Positions 15,444 through 24,990 are shown, counted from the stretch's first letter. The stretch is 48,000 bases of DNA from Pseudomonadota bacterium (GCA_026388245.1 JAPLKD010000125.1:1-48000), one strand, 5' to 3'. Notes: generated by a model not told the origin, from the sequence alone. Program-made: numbers and translations.

Positions 15444-15471
15444 GGGTATATCCACTCCTGTGGGTATACCC
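15444..15471. terminator. Hairpin between the small lipoprotein and pal
   Basis: Arms GGGTATATCCAC and GTGGGTATACCC pair over 12 positions (one G-T) with a 4-base loop. There is no U-run directly after, so it could be an attenuator, an mRNA stabiliser or, read in the other direction with the T-run at 15430-15441, a terminator. Confidence 0.45.
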
Positions 15472-15497
15472 TTATCAACGTATGAAAGGGGTGAAAT

Positions 15498-16022
15498 ATG
15501 AAAATGAAGTCTTTTTTGCTTGTTTTAATGGTAATTGTATTAGGTATGACTTTGGGCGGGTGTGGATGTTTCATGCAGCAGATGAAGGGCGAAACGCCCC
15601 CACCACCTCCACCGGAGGCAAAAGTTGTAGCACCTGAAGCGAAAAAAGAAATTCCTGTTGCAGCAGCACCAGCACCAGCAGCGCCTGTTATTGTTCTGAA
15701 TGATATTAATTTTGATTTCGATAAATACAGCATAAGGACTGGCGATGCAGAGACGCTGAAGGGTAATGCTGAGTGGTTCAAGGCAAATCCAGGCAAGAAG
15801 ATGAGGGTTGAAGGAAATTGTGATGAAAGAGGCACAGTGGAATACAACCTTGCACTCGGCCAGAAAAGAGCTGATGCCGCAAAGGCATACATTGTGAACC
15901 TCGGAGTTGACGGGAAAGCCTTAGAGACAGTCAGCTATGGCAAAGAAAGACCTGCTGATCCGGGACATAATGAGGCAGCATGGGCAAAGAACAGAAGGGC
16001 TCATTTCCTGGCACTTCCGTAA
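15498..16022 (+). CDS. pal: Peptidoglycan-associated lipoprotein, OmpA-domain (Pal-like)
   Basis: A 174-residue lipoprotein: signal peptide with lipobox LGGC near residue 22, a Pro/Ala-rich linker (residues ~34-65), then an OmpA/Pal domain from NFDFDKYSIR to the end. EGNCDERGTVEYNLALGQKR is the peptidoglycan-binding motif with the DAP-contacting residues. It anchors the outer membrane to the cell wall. GAAAGGGGTG precedes the start. No Tol genes adjoin, so participation in a Tol-Pal complex is inferred. Confidence 0.9.
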   Translation: MKMKSFLLVLMVIVLGMTLGGCGCFMQQMKGETPPPPPPEAKVVAPEAKKEIPVAAAPAPAAPVIVLNDINFDFDKYSIRTGDAETLKGNAEWFKANPGKKMRVEGNCDERGTVEYNLALGQKRADAAKAYIVNLGVDGKALETVSYGKERPADPGHNEAAWAKNRRAHFLALP

Positions 16023-16026
16023 TGTG

Positions 16027-17127
16027 ATGATAAATGCGGAGGGTGCAACAACAGCTACCCTCCCTTTTATTCAAAACGCAGAACACGTATCAAGGTATTT
16101 AGATTTAGACGAGCAGATTAAAAAAGATATTGATGCTGTTTCTCGCCACCATCCTTTAAAAATCCCTGAATACTATATCGGTATTATGGACAAGGATAAT
16201 CCTCTTTGTCCTATAAGAAAACAGTCTATTCCGTCCAGCGAAGAACTTATGAATAACGGGGATCTGGACCCGCTGAACGAAAAAGATTATTCTGTAACAC
16301 CCACCTTTATTAAAAAATACCGGGGCAGAGGCGTTTTTCTTGTAAATGCGGAATGCGCTATGTATTGCAGATTTTGTAACAGAAGGAGATTTGTGGGGAA
16401 AGGGTGGAACCCGAAGAAATATTGGGAAGAAACTCTCCGGTATATAAAAAAGGGTGAGGATATACATGAAATTATCCTTTCAGGTGGTGACCCTTTTATG
16501 TTGTTGCCAAATGAACTGAATTATTTACTGGAGCGTTTAAGGGCCATTGAGAGAATAAAAACTATAAGAATCAGTACAAGGGTTCCTGTAGTGTTTCCAG
16601 AGGGTCTCTATGAAGATCATTTTACCGCTATCAGGGATAATTCACCAATCTGGATTATAATTCATATAAATCACCCGAAAGAGATAACACCTGCTTTTGT
16701 AGAAAAGATAAAGAGATTCAGGGAAGCAGGTGGAATAATTTTAAGCCAAACGGTGCTTTTAAGGGGTGTGAATGACTGTCCATACATACTCCAAAAATTG
16801 TTCGAGAACCTTGTCTATTGCGGGGTTAAACCGTATTATTTGTTTCAGTTCGACGAAGTCAGAGGTGCGATGCATTTTAAGGTAAGGGTTCAAAAGGGCA
16901 TTGAGATTATGCGATTCCTCAGGAAAAACGTTTCTGGCCTGGCATTGCCACATTATGTTTTTGACATTCCGGGTGGGCTTGGCAAAGTGCCGGTGAATTA
17001 CCGGTATATGAAAAAAAGAAAAGCCGATAAGATCTATCTGGAGGGATTTTCTGGTACTACGGGTGTTTACTGTGATGACGGGAAAGAAAGCAGATGCATA
17101 GAGTGCGGGTTGTGTAAGGAAACTTAA
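16027..17127 (+). CDS. Radical SAM enzyme, lysine 2,3-aminomutase (KamA) family
   Basis: About 366 residues. The radical SAM cluster motif CAMYCRFCNRR (CxxxCxxC) lies near residue 115, LSGGDPFML follows, and DIPGGLGKVPV holds the Lys expected to bind PLP. The Cys-rich C terminus (CIECGLC) resembles the metal-binding tail of aminomutases. These enzymes shift the alpha-amino group of lysine, or a relative, to the beta carbon. ATG 16027 or GTG 16024 is adopted, directly after the pal stop; the frame reads further upstream only through pal. No beta-lysine acetyltransferase or EF-P gene is next to it, so osmolyte synthesis versus translation-factor modification stays open. Confidence 0.85.
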   Translation: MINAEGATTATLPFIQNAEHVSRYLDLDEQIKKDIDAVSRHHPLKIPEYYIGIMDKDNPLCPIRKQSIPSSEELMNNGDLDPLNEKDYSVTPTFIKKYRGRGVFLVNAECAMYCRFCNRRRFVGKGWNPKKYWEETLRYIKKGEDIHEIILSGGDPFMLLPNELNYLLERLRAIERIKTIRISTRVPVVFPEGLYEDHFTAIRDNSPIWIIIHINHPKEITPAFVEKIKRFREAGGIILSQTVLLRGVNDCPYILQKLFENLVYCGVKPYYLFQFDEVRGAMHFKVRVQKGIEIMRFLRKNVSGLALPHYVFDIPGGLGKVPVNYRYMKKRKADKIYLEGFSGTTGVYCDDGKESRCIECGLCKET

Positions 17128-17723
17128 GCATCTGGCCCCCGGCCTCCCGTCTTTGTATCTGTGGATCTGAATATTGCTGCTACGTAGTGTACAGCAGAGT
17201 ATATGCTGAAAAATAGGGCAAGATACAAGATTATTAAACCTGTTTGATGGATTGCCGCATCTAATTTGTTCATCGGGCTGTTAAAGAGTATACAGGCGAT
17301 ACCTATGATTTGCAGCGTTGTTTTGAATTTCCCGTAAAAAGACGGATATATTGTAATACCTTCCATGGCGTAAAAAGACCTCAGACCATTTATAATAAAT
17401 TCCCGTGCTACAAGAATTATCGTTACCCATAAAGGTACCATCCTGTAATACGTGAGGGTTATAAGAACTGATGACACAAGAAGCTTATCAGCGATAGGGT
17501 CAAGATATAACCCTAATTTTGTTGTCATACGCATTTTTCGGGCCATATACCCGTCAAGTCCGTCGGTAATACCGGCTATAATAAATAACAGACAGGATGC
17601 TAAGAGAAGTTCTTCATATTCAGTAGAAATGAGAATGATAATGACGGGAATGAAAAGTATTCTGATAACGCTCAGCCGATTTGGAAGCGTCCAGACCGAC
17701 GCCTTTTCATCTCTAACCTTCAT
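17124..17723 (-). CDS. pgsA: CDP-diacylglycerol-glycerol-3-phosphate 3-phosphatidyltransferase
   Basis: A 199-residue integral membrane enzyme with the CDP-alcohol phosphotransferase motif visible as TDGLDGYMARKMRMTTKLG followed by LYLDPIADK, i.e. DGxxAR...G...D...D complete. It makes phosphatidylglycerol phosphate. It starts inside the end of the lytic transglycosylase gene (11-base overlap) and its stop overlaps the KamA-family gene by 4 bases on the opposite strand. Confidence 0.92.
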   Translation of the reverse strand: MKVRDEKASVWTLPNRLSVIRILFIPVIIILISTEYEELLLASCLLFIIAGITDGLDGYMARKMRMTTKLGLYLDPIADKLLVSSVLITLTYYRMVPLWVTIILVAREFIINGLRSFYAMEGITIYPSFYGKFKTTLQIIGIACILFNSPMNKLDAAIHQTGLIILYLALFFSIYSAVHYVAAIFRSTDTKTGGRGPDA

Positions 17724-18300
17724 TCGGATATTTCAGCTTATTATAAAATTGTTTAACTCTTTTAATGAATGTCCTGGTTTCTTCGATAGGGGGGACATTC
17801 ATCTTGTGTTCCATCACCTTTGAGGGACCCGCATTGTATGCTGCGAGAATAAGCTCGAGATTACCATGAAAGGTTTCTTCTAAAAATTTTAAATATTTTG
17901 TACCTCCCTTGATGTTTTCATCTGGATCAAAGGGATTTTCAACCTTCATCAGTTTTGCCGTATCAGGCATGAGTTGCATAAGTCCCTGCGCCCCTTTTGG
18001 GGATACCGCATAGGGATTAAAGTTTGATTCGGCCTTCATGACCGCTTTGACAAGGGATGGATCTATTCCGTGCAGACTCGAATGACGCATAATGAGGGTA
18101 TCATAATTGCTATTGTCGAAGTTTTTCTGCAGGCCCATTGTTCTGTTTTTATCGGTGATGACCACATGGTATTGCTTCCCTGCAGGCTTGATATTTGTAA
18201 AGTGGTATATGCCACGGTCATCCACATAACCATAAATAGCACTGTATGCGTATGCCGGAACAAGACAGAGGACGATAAACGTGATAATTTTTGAAATCAT
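17713..18300 (-). CDS. Lytic transglycosylase, SLT domain with DUF4124-like N terminus
   Basis: A 195-residue secreted protein. Signal peptide (residues 1-20), a short DUF4124-like strand segment (AIYGYVDDRGIYHFTN), then a Slt/MltC-type domain: AVMKAESNFNPYAVSPKGAQ with the catalytic Glu, GLMQLMP, and LAAYNAGPSKV. It cleaves peptidoglycan to 1,6-anhydromuropeptides in the periplasm. Probably co-transcribed with pgsA. Confidence 0.9.
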   Translation of the reverse strand: MISKIITFIVLCLVPAYAYSAIYGYVDDRGIYHFTNIKPAGKQYHVVITDKNRTMGLQKNFDNSNYDTLIMRHSSLHGIDPSLVKAVMKAESNFNPYAVSPKGAQGLMQLMPDTAKLMKVENPFDPDENIKGGTKYLKFLEETFHGNLELILAAYNAGPSKVMEHKMNVPPIEETRTFIKRVKQFYNKLKYPNEG

Positions 18301-18357
18301 TGTTTATTTTCGTAAACTTTTTCGTACTTGTCAAGTGTTTTAGGGTATTGTACCCGA

Positions 18358-20340
18358 TTAAAGAATAACGGAAAAGTCAGTTCCTTTCCCTTTTTCACTT
18401 TTTACTTCGATGAGGCCACCGTGGTCTTTAATAATCTCATATACAATGTATAATCCAAGACCAATCCCCTTACCTGTTTGTTTAGTGGTAAAAAATGGTT
18501 TAAAAATATCTTTGAGAAGATGTTCCTCTATCCCTTCACCATTGTCTGTTATTGTGCATACGAGCTTTTTATCGTCCCTGTTGTATGTCTTGACTATTAT
18601 GATACCGTCTTTTTCGCCGATTGCATCGATGGCATTTTTTATAATGTTTATAAAAACCTGGCAGAGTCTTGGTTGACTTCCTTTAATAATCCCCTCGCCG
18701 GCATTAAAATCCTTTATTATACTGATTTTCTTAGTTTTGTACTGGCTATAGAGTATCCTGAGTGCATCTTCTATAGGGCCGTGAATATCGATTATTTCCT
18801 TTGCTTCATCCTTTTGTCTGGCAGAATCGAGCAGACTTTTTACGATATCCCTTGCCCTCTTCAATTCCTTCAATGAAAATGCAAGGTCTTCGTATAAGTC
18901 TCCTTTTTGTTCAAGGTGGTCGATATGAAATTCCAATGTGCTCATGACGCTTGCAATGGGGTTATTCAGTTCGTGTGCTACCCCCGCAGCGAGTCTGCCA
19001 ACTGCAGCGAGACTTTCACTCTGGATAAGCGCCTTTGTCCTTTCATCAACGAGCCTCTCAAGAGACTCGGAAAAGTCATGAATCCTTTTGTACGCATCTG
19101 CATTATCAAAGGCGAGGGCGATATGGTTTGCGAGGATTGATATAATCTCAATTTCTTCCCCTATATATAAGCTCATATCATCTTTCTCGCCCAGCAAGAG
19201 ACAGGAGGGATAAGATTTGGATAATATTGGTATGGATAGCCTGAATCCGAGATTCCACAAAGGATCTGATTCTCTGACGATGCTGAAAGCCTCGTAATCG
19301 TCAGTTTTCGGGATAGCCTTTATGTTGCATTTTTCAAGACCAAACATCTTCGTAAGACTTTCGACAATGATTTTCTTGATATGTTCAATGTCGTGCAGGG
19401 TTAATATCTCAAAGCTTAAATCCTTTACGGCCTTTCTGTTTCTGATAAATTTTTGTTGTAAGAACTGGACGAGAAAGTCCTGAATTCTGTCTTTGGATAT
19501 GTAGATCAAAACGAACGTAAGTACCATGGATGCAATGTAAATGAGGTCAATATCCATGAAATCATGGAAGATATTTTTTAAAAATACCTCCAGGCCGATG
19601 TAAAACCCTGTGGAAATCAAAAGCAATGTTACGAAAGTAAGACCTTTATTCAGGAAAATTTTCCATTCCATTACATCGTGCCTTGATATTGCATAGCCTA
19701 ATAGGCACATAGGCACAAAAACAAAATTACCCATTGGATATATTTCATACCCGCTCATGATAATGACATCAAAATGGTTTACAAATGCGGCAAGGCCGAA
19801 GCTTAACAGGATATATTTTATACGCGTTCTATGAATGGATACCTTCACTTCTTTAAGGCTTTTTACGAGAAGATATAACGACATGAAGAGGCTTGCAGTG
19901 CTGAAAAACCCAAAAATGTAAAAAAGTGGGCCTGAAATGGCAAAATAGCCAAAATAGTATCTGCTCATGTGCGTCAAATACAACGGATGTTGTGCTAATG
20001 GCACCAACAGAATGGCAATTACGTAAAATATCTTAACAAGGGGCATCCATTTTTTGTAGCCTGTTGCAAGTACTGTAAAATGGAGATACAAGGGGATGAT
20101 AAACACCAGAAACATATGGTCGATTCTGCTGATTTTGATAGCCGTTGCTTCGTTTTGTATGATGGTAAGGATCGTCTTATCTGTATTGAGGAGACACCCT
20201 ATAAAGCAGATAAGTGAAAAAAGGAGGTTGATGGGCGATTTTTTGGCCTTGAATATGCCCATGAGGAAGAGTATGAACAGAATAGTTGCGCTCAAAAGTG
20301 GCGGGATGCTGTAGATGTTCATAACTGGTTGCTGTGACAT
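18358..20340 (-). CDS. Membrane sensor histidine kinase (7TM N terminus, GAF-like, HisKA, HATPase)
   Basis: A 660-residue kinase. Eight or so hydrophobic segments cover residues ~8-290, then a GAF-like region (~300-410), a coiled linker, the H box VAHELNNPIASV with His456, the N box NIIKNAIDAI (~565), and G boxes DNGEGIEEHL and TGKGIGLGLYIV. It should autophosphorylate on His456 and pass phosphate to a response regulator, none of which is encoded nearby, so it is an orphan kinase. The architecture resembles PrsK-like kinases. The sensed signal is unknown. Confidence 0.88.
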   Translation of the reverse strand: MSQQPVMNIYSIPPLLSATILFILFLMGIFKAKKSPINLLFSLICFIGCLLNTDKTILTIIQNEATAIKISRIDHMFLVFIIPLYLHFTVLATGYKKWMPLVKIFYVIAILLVPLAQHPLYLTHMSRYYFGYFAISGPLFYIFGFFSTASLFMSLYLLVKSLKEVKVSIHRTRIKYILLSFGLAAFVNHFDVIIMSGYEIYPMGNFVFVPMCLLGYAISRHDVMEWKIFLNKGLTFVTLLLISTGFYIGLEVFLKNIFHDFMDIDLIYIASMVLTFVLIYISKDRIQDFLVQFLQQKFIRNRKAVKDLSFEILTLHDIEHIKKIIVESLTKMFGLEKCNIKAIPKTDDYEAFSIVRESDPLWNLGFRLSIPILSKSYPSCLLLGEKDDMSLYIGEEIEIISILANHIALAFDNADAYKRIHDFSESLERLVDERTKALIQSESLAAVGRLAAGVAHELNNPIASVMSTLEFHIDHLEQKGDLYEDLAFSLKELKRARDIVKSLLDSARQKDEAKEIIDIHGPIEDALRILYSQYKTKKISIIKDFNAGEGIIKGSQPRLCQVFINIIKNAIDAIGEKDGIIIVKTYNRDDKKLVCTITDNGEGIEEHLLKDIFKPFFTTKQTGKGIGLGLYIVYEIIKDHGGLIEVKSEKGKGTDFSVIL

Positions 20341-20425
20341 TACAATATGTTATGGGCATGTTCAAGAAAATTCTTCATTTCTATTGATTATTCGTCATAA
20401 TATGCTATTAATTTAAACAGACGCA

Positions 20426-21655
20426 ATGAAGTCGAGGATTATTCATAATGCTGTAGCATTTGTATTGGCAGGAGGTGTGGGCGTTCGTCTCCACCCCCTT
20501 ACAAAAGACAGGGCAAAACCGGCCGTTCCCTTTGGCGGTAAATACAGGGTCATTGATTTTACATTGAGTAATTGCATAAATTCCGGAATCAGGAAAATTT
20601 TTGTGCTTCCCCAGTACAAATCACATTCCCTTATACGGCATACGAGGGACGCATGGAGTATATTAAACCCAGAGTTGGGGGAGTTTATAACCCATCTTTC
20701 ACCGCAGATGCGGGTTGGAGAAGACTGGTATAAAGGAACCGCAGATGCGGTTTACCAGAACCTGTACCATCTCGATCAGGTCGACGGAGAACATATATTA
20801 ATCCTTTCTGGTGACCATATTTACAAGATGGATTATGGCCGGTTTATCAGATACCATCAGTATAAGAGGGCCGATCTTACTATATCGGCTATTGAAGTGG
20901 ACATTAATGAGGCTTCCCGCTTTGGTGTGATACAGGTTGATGAAACAGGAAGGGTGTGCGGATTTGAAGAAAAACCTGAAAAACCTAAACCTATTCCAGG
21001 CAGACCAAAAAAGGCCTTCGTTTCAATGGGTGTTTATATTTTTAACAGAGAAACTCTCATAGATATTCTTAACGAAGATGCAAAGTTGGAGACAACGCAC
21101 GATTTCGGAAAGGATATTATGCCTTATATGTACCCGAAACACAGGGTCTTTGTATACAGATTCGGCGCCGGGACAAATAAGGATGCAAGCTACTGGCGCG
21201 ATATCGGAACTATTGATGCTTACTGGCAGGCTAATATGGACCTTGCTTCGGTAAGCCCTGTATTTAATCTCTATGATAAAAAATGGCCCATAAGGACATA
21301 TGAAGGCCAATACCCTCCGGCAAAGACAGTTTTTGCCGATGAAGATAAAGGAAGGGCAGGAAAGGCGCTGGATTCCATCATTTGCAGCGGCGTTATCATC
21401 AGCGGGGGCAGGGTTGATCGATCGATACTCTCTCCGGGTGTAAGAGTCAACAGTTATGCCGAGGTAACAGAATCTATCCTCTTCCATGACGTTACGATCG
21501 GGATGCGGGCAAAAGTAAGGAAAGCTATTATTGATAAAGGCGTGAGGGTTCCCGATGGCATGAAGATCGGGTATGACCTCGAGAAAGACCGGAAGCGCTT
21601 TTTTGTCTCAGATGAAGGAGTAGTGGTAATACCGAAAGGGGAAATGCTCTATTAG
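20426..21655 (+). CDS. glgC: Glucose-1-phosphate adenylyltransferase
   Basis: A 409-residue enzyme with the ADP-glucose pyrophosphorylase signature LAGGVGVRLHPLTKDRAKPA, the substrate loop LSGDHIYKMDYG and a C-terminal left-handed beta-helix part. It makes ADP-glucose for glycogen. The ribosome site is weak. It is divergent from the kinase gene, and no other glycogen gene is seen in the window. Confidence 0.93.
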   Translation: MKSRIIHNAVAFVLAGGVGVRLHPLTKDRAKPAVPFGGKYRVIDFTLSNCINSGIRKIFVLPQYKSHSLIRHTRDAWSILNPELGEFITHLSPQMRVGEDWYKGTADAVYQNLYHLDQVDGEHILILSGDHIYKMDYGRFIRYHQYKRADLTISAIEVDINEASRFGVIQVDETGRVCGFEEKPEKPKPIPGRPKKAFVSMGVYIFNRETLIDILNEDAKLETTHDFGKDIMPYMYPKHRVFVYRFGAGTNKDASYWRDIGTIDAYWQANMDLASVSPVFNLYDKKWPIRTYEGQYPPAKTVFADEDKGRAGKALDSIICSGVIISGGRVDRSILSPGVRVNSYAEVTESILFHDVTIGMRAKVRKAIIDKGVRVPDGMKIGYDLEKDRKRFFVSDEGVVVIPKGEMLY

Positions 21656-21731
21656 TTTTGAATTTTGAGTGATAAATTTTGAGTTAAAAGAAGAACCAAC
21701 AAATTCTAAATGCGCAATTCTAAATCCTAAA
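21655..21731. repeat. Heptameric repeat array (gttttga/ttctaaa type)
   Basis: Eleven units in phase (gttttga, attttga, gtgataa, attttga, gttaaaa, ... ttctaaa, tgcgcaa, ttctaaa, tcctaaa) fill the whole gap between convergent glgC and the polyprenyl synthase. The first base of the array is the last base of the glgC stop codon. Confidence 0.8.
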
Positions 21732-21739
21732 TTTTTATA

Positions 21740-22708
21740 TCATGTTTTCCTGCTCAGCATATAATCAGTGATGGTCAGCAGGGCTTCTTTATAAGGCGAA
21801 GCCCCAAAGGCATTCAGGCATCCTTTTGCAGCCTCTGTGTATTTCTTTGTCGTATCGATTGCATATTCAATCCCGCCGTATTTGAGAATAATCTTTCTTA
21901 CGCTCTCGAAATCCTTCACCGTAACATTTGATTTTTTAAGAACTTTTTGAATAGAGGTTTTTTCCTTGTCATTTGATAATTTTATTGCATAGATGAGAGG
22001 AAGTGTTATCTTTCCTTCTTTAATGTCTGTGCCTACCCCCTTCCCGAGGATATTATCATAGGAAGTATAGTCAAGAATATCGTCCTGTAATTGAAAAGCC
22101 ATACCGAGATTGTACCCGAAGTTTTTCAGTGAAGATTTCTTATTACTATCAACTTTCCCTAATATAGCGCCTATCTCACATGCTACAGAAAATAACACCG
22201 CAGTCTTATTTCCGATAATTTCAAAATAATCCTCTTCTGATGTCTCCATATCTGATGTTTTTATTAATTCAAGAATCTCCCCTTCTGAAAGGGACTTTGT
22301 AGTACTTGCCATTACGCCAAAGATTTCATTGTTGCCTTCATCTGCCAGGAGTTCAAAAGATTTGGCATATAAAAAGTCTCCAACGAGGACGCTTGCCTCA
22401 TTCCCCCAGATAGTATTTGCTGTGGATGCGCCCCTCCGCGTCTGGGCATTATCCACCACATCATCGTGAAGCAGGGTGGCAGTATGAATAAATTCTACAA
22501 TTGCGGCATAGGGTATATGTTCATCATCTTTGTGGCCGCAGAGTCTTGCACTGAGAATGACGAGAATTGGTCTTACCCTTTTTCCGCCCGATTTAATGAT
22601 GTGATTGACGATCTCCTTTATAAAACCAACTTTTGTTGTAACAAGCCTGTTAATCGATACTTCGAGTTTTGTTAAATCTGATTCAATCAGTTTCATAACG
22701 TTTTCCAT
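21740..22708 (-). CDS. Trans-polyprenyl diphosphate synthase (octaprenyl type)
   Basis: A 322-residue all-helical prenyltransferase. First Asp-rich motif LLHDDVVDNAQTRRG, second QLQDDILDY, plus GGKRVRPILV for the pyrophosphate-binding Lys/Arg. It elongates farnesyl diphosphate with isopentenyl units, probably for a quinone side chain. IspB is the likely orthologue, but chain length is set by residues I cannot judge. It starts two bases after the stop of the upstream methyltransferase gene. Confidence 0.9.
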   Translation of the reverse strand: MENVMKLIESDLTKLEVSINRLVTTKVGFIKEIVNHIIKSGGKRVRPILVILSARLCGHKDDEHIPYAAIVEFIHTATLLHDDVVDNAQTRRGASTANTIWGNEASVLVGDFLYAKSFELLADEGNNEIFGVMASTTKSLSEGEILELIKTSDMETSEEDYFEIIGNKTAVLFSVACEIGAILGKVDSNKKSSLKNFGYNLGMAFQLQDDILDYTSYDNILGKGVGTDIKEGKITLPLIYAIKLSNDKEKTSIQKVLKKSNVTVKDFESVRKIILKYGGIEYAIDTTKKYTEAAKGCLNAFGASPYKEALLTITDYMLSRKT

Positions 22709-22710
22709 AT

Positions 22711-23457
22711 TTAACCCTTTAACGTATAATAGGTTTGCAGTTCTTCTGTATAATGGTCATTATCGTATATGTAAAGAGGTTTTTCAACCATAACTTCCAT
22801 ACCACCCTCTTTTATAAACTCAGCGAGGAAAAGATTTGCCCCTTCACCCTTCCTTGGATGGACAAATCTCAGTCTCTTTGGTTCAAGTTTACGTGATTTT
22901 GCAGCATGAATCAGCTCGCCAAGCCTTTTTGACGGATATATGGTATAAAAGCGTCCCCTCTTGAAGAGCAGTGATGATGCAATGGAAATAAGAGTTGAAA
23001 GGTCAAGCTGCGACTCATATCTTGCTATAAGCCTCGAAGATTGAGGGCTTTTTCTCCCTGTACTTTTTCTGGTATAAGGGGGGTTTGCGACAACCACATG
23101 GAAGGGTGTTTTTTTTAATTCCTTTTCCATCAGCGTAATGTCGTCATGCGTAAATTGTATATTCCTGGAGTTATTTATAGATGCGTTTTTTTGAGCAACA
23201 TCGAAGAGGTCACCCTGGATTTCTATTCCAAGCATGCTGTTTTGATAGCCCTTTTTTGACATATAGACAGGTATGATACCACATCCGGAGCCAATATCCA
23301 ATAATCTATCACCCCTTTTCAGGACAACAAAATTAGCAAGGAGGATTGCATCAATAGAGAATCTGTACCCATTTTTCTTTTGAATGAGCTTTAACTCATC
23401 ATTACATAGAATATCGAGGGTTTCGTCAGCGGCAACATCAATCATAAAACGAACCAT
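22711..23457 (-). CDS. tRNA1(Val) adenine-37 N6-methyltransferase-like protein
   Basis: About 248 residues from the ATG at 23457. Class I methyltransferase with LLDIGSGCGIIPVYMSKKG (SAM site) and VVANPPYTRKST, the NPPY motif of base amino-methyltransferases, in the YfiC/TrmN6 arrangement. The frame runs up to 23520, but residues before MVRFMIDVAADETLD look non-conserved; no ribosome site decides between 23457 and 23445. Specificity for tRNA-Val is by family analogy. Confidence 0.8.
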   Translation of the reverse strand: MVRFMIDVAADETLDILCNDELKLIQKKNGYRFSIDAILLANFVVLKRGDRLLDIGSGCGIIPVYMSKKGYQNSMLGIEIQGDLFDVAQKNASINNSRNIQFTHDDITLMEKELKKTPFHVVVANPPYTRKSTGRKSPQSSRLIARYESQLDLSTLISIASSLLFKRGRFYTIYPSKRLGELIHAAKSRKLEPKRLRFVHPRKGEGANLFLAEFIKEGGMEVMVEKPLYIYDNDHYTEELQTYYTLKG

Positions 23458-23529
23458 TTGGTTAACATAAATTTTGGCTCCGGACTCCCAACTTGCAATT
23501 AAAAACTGTTCACAGTTCACGGAAAACCC

Positions 23530-23628
23530 GTATCTCGTTCCTCGTATCTCGACGCTTCACGATCCACGAGTCTCGCTTCACGGATTTACCCGATTCACGC
23601 AAGCCTTAATCCTGCCGAAGGCAGGACA
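23530..23628. repeat. Heptameric repeat array plus a CCTGCC-hairpin
   Basis: Ten 7-base units (gtatctc, gttcctc, gtatctc, gacgctt, cacgatc, cacgagt, ctcgctt, cacggat, ...) cover 23530-23599. They are followed by a 28-base element at 23601-23628 containing the perfect stem CCTGCC-gaa-GGCAGG (23611-23625). The latter is repeated at 40760-40787 with two mismatches. Confidence 0.8.
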
Positions 23629-23653
23629 TAATGGTCTTTTCTCCGAACTGTTT

Positions 23654-24874
23654 TCAGGCATACTTATAAAATACGAGACCTGTTAGTATTTTTGGATAAA
23701 AAAATGTGGATTTGGGTGGCATGAAGAGGCTGTTATCGGCGATATCCTTGACTTCCCTAACCGTTGTCGGCGGGAGAAAAACTGCCAGATCAATGGTGCC
23801 GTCTTTTAAGGAATCAATGGATTTGAATGGATCCTGTGTGAACGAGATCTCTTCATCACTTATGTTGAGAAGGCGCTTTAAGGCACCGGTATGAACTACA
23901 TTTACTTTTAACGTTTTTAAACCCTTGTGGAGATCGCTATCCATTGGAATAGGAGTTTTTTCTTTCAGTACATAAAGGTTCTCTGAATCATCCTTTGAGC
24001 AAAGCGCAAAGGCAGGGTTTGCTGATTCAGAAATATCTTTCAGGACCTTTTTGATTGAGTTGTCATCAATCAACGGATGCTTCTCGATTTCGCCGTGGCT
24101 CCCGATAGAATGTAACAGTTCTTTGATGCCTCTGCTGGCATTGAATTTAATAATCCTGTGGTACGGGAGGATTACAATGCCACTCGAATACATGTTGGTC
24201 AAATAGAGCGGAATGTAAGGGATGTTGAGCTTATATGAAACGTCGAGGCGGTGATGGCCGTCTGCAATATAAATATTCTTTTCATCCATAAGCGCTAAAA
24301 GCCTTTCAATCTCTTCACTGTCAGTCATCCTGTAAAAGCGGTTATGGATAGCTTGTTCATCGATGAAGTCATACATTATGTCTTTTCGGGCGTTCACGAG
24401 TATATCTTCCATCTCGTTGTTTTTATCTTCATACAGACCAAAAATAAGGCTTGTGTACGTTTTTAATGTTGTGATAAGACGCTCTCTATCTTCTTTTGCC
24501 TTCTTTCTCGTCTCTTCGTGTGTAAGGATGCGGTTCCTGTCAAGTTTGTTGAGGGCAATAAATCCCCTTCTCAGGCAGGAGGTTCCTTCTGCATCAAACT
24601 CCTGTTCGTTCACGTATACAGTGTCTTTGCTGTCCAGTTCCAGCACCCCTTTGCGCAACCATTCATCCATTGTGTGCCTGGCAGCATTGTATTTGTCCAT
24701 GGAAGGAAAGGATTGCGGAAGCTCAAGCCTGATGGCATTAAACTTGTTCCTTTTGTAATAAGACCTCGCATCAGAGACGACATCATAGGGAGGACAGACA
24801 CAGGAGGCAATATCACCGATCTTTTCTTTGTTATAAACGATTCCCTTGAATGGTTTGGTATACTGTTCCGGCAT
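23654..24874 (-). CDS. DUF1015 family protein
   Basis: A 406-residue cytosolic protein beginning MPEQYTKPFKGIVYN. The family hallmark IADGHHRLDVSYKL is present, along with SCVCPPYDVVSD near the N terminus. DUF1015 proteins are widespread, sometimes annotated as SpoIID-neighbour or kinase-like; the biochemical role is not established. The frame extends upstream to 25210, but that part runs antisense through tRNA-Phe and is not protein-like, so I place the start at 24874, although its ribosome site is poor. Confidence 0.85.
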   Translation of the reverse strand: MPEQYTKPFKGIVYNKEKIGDIASCVCPPYDVVSDARSYYKRNKFNAIRLELPQSFPSMDKYNAARHTMDEWLRKGVLELDSKDTVYVNEQEFDAEGTSCLRRGFIALNKLDRNRILTHEETRKKAKEDRERLITTLKTYTSLIFGLYEDKNNEMEDILVNARKDIMYDFIDEQAIHNRFYRMTDSEEIERLLALMDEKNIYIADGHHRLDVSYKLNIPYIPLYLTNMYSSGIVILPYHRIIKFNASRGIKELLHSIGSHGEIEKHPLIDDNSIKKVLKDISESANPAFALCSKDDSENLYVLKEKTPIPMDSDLHKGLKTLKVNVVHTGALKRLLNISDEEISFTQDPFKSIDSLKDGTIDLAVFLPPTTVREVKDIADNSLFMPPKSTFFYPKILTGLVFYKYA

Positions 24875-24990
24875 GTTGAATTTGTTAACATACGCTCTGG
24901 GGAATGTCAAAAGGTTTTGAAGGCGCAATCCTGCATGAATGATGAATGTCTTGACATGCAATCGGCAATTATGTTTAAAATAAACATTGT

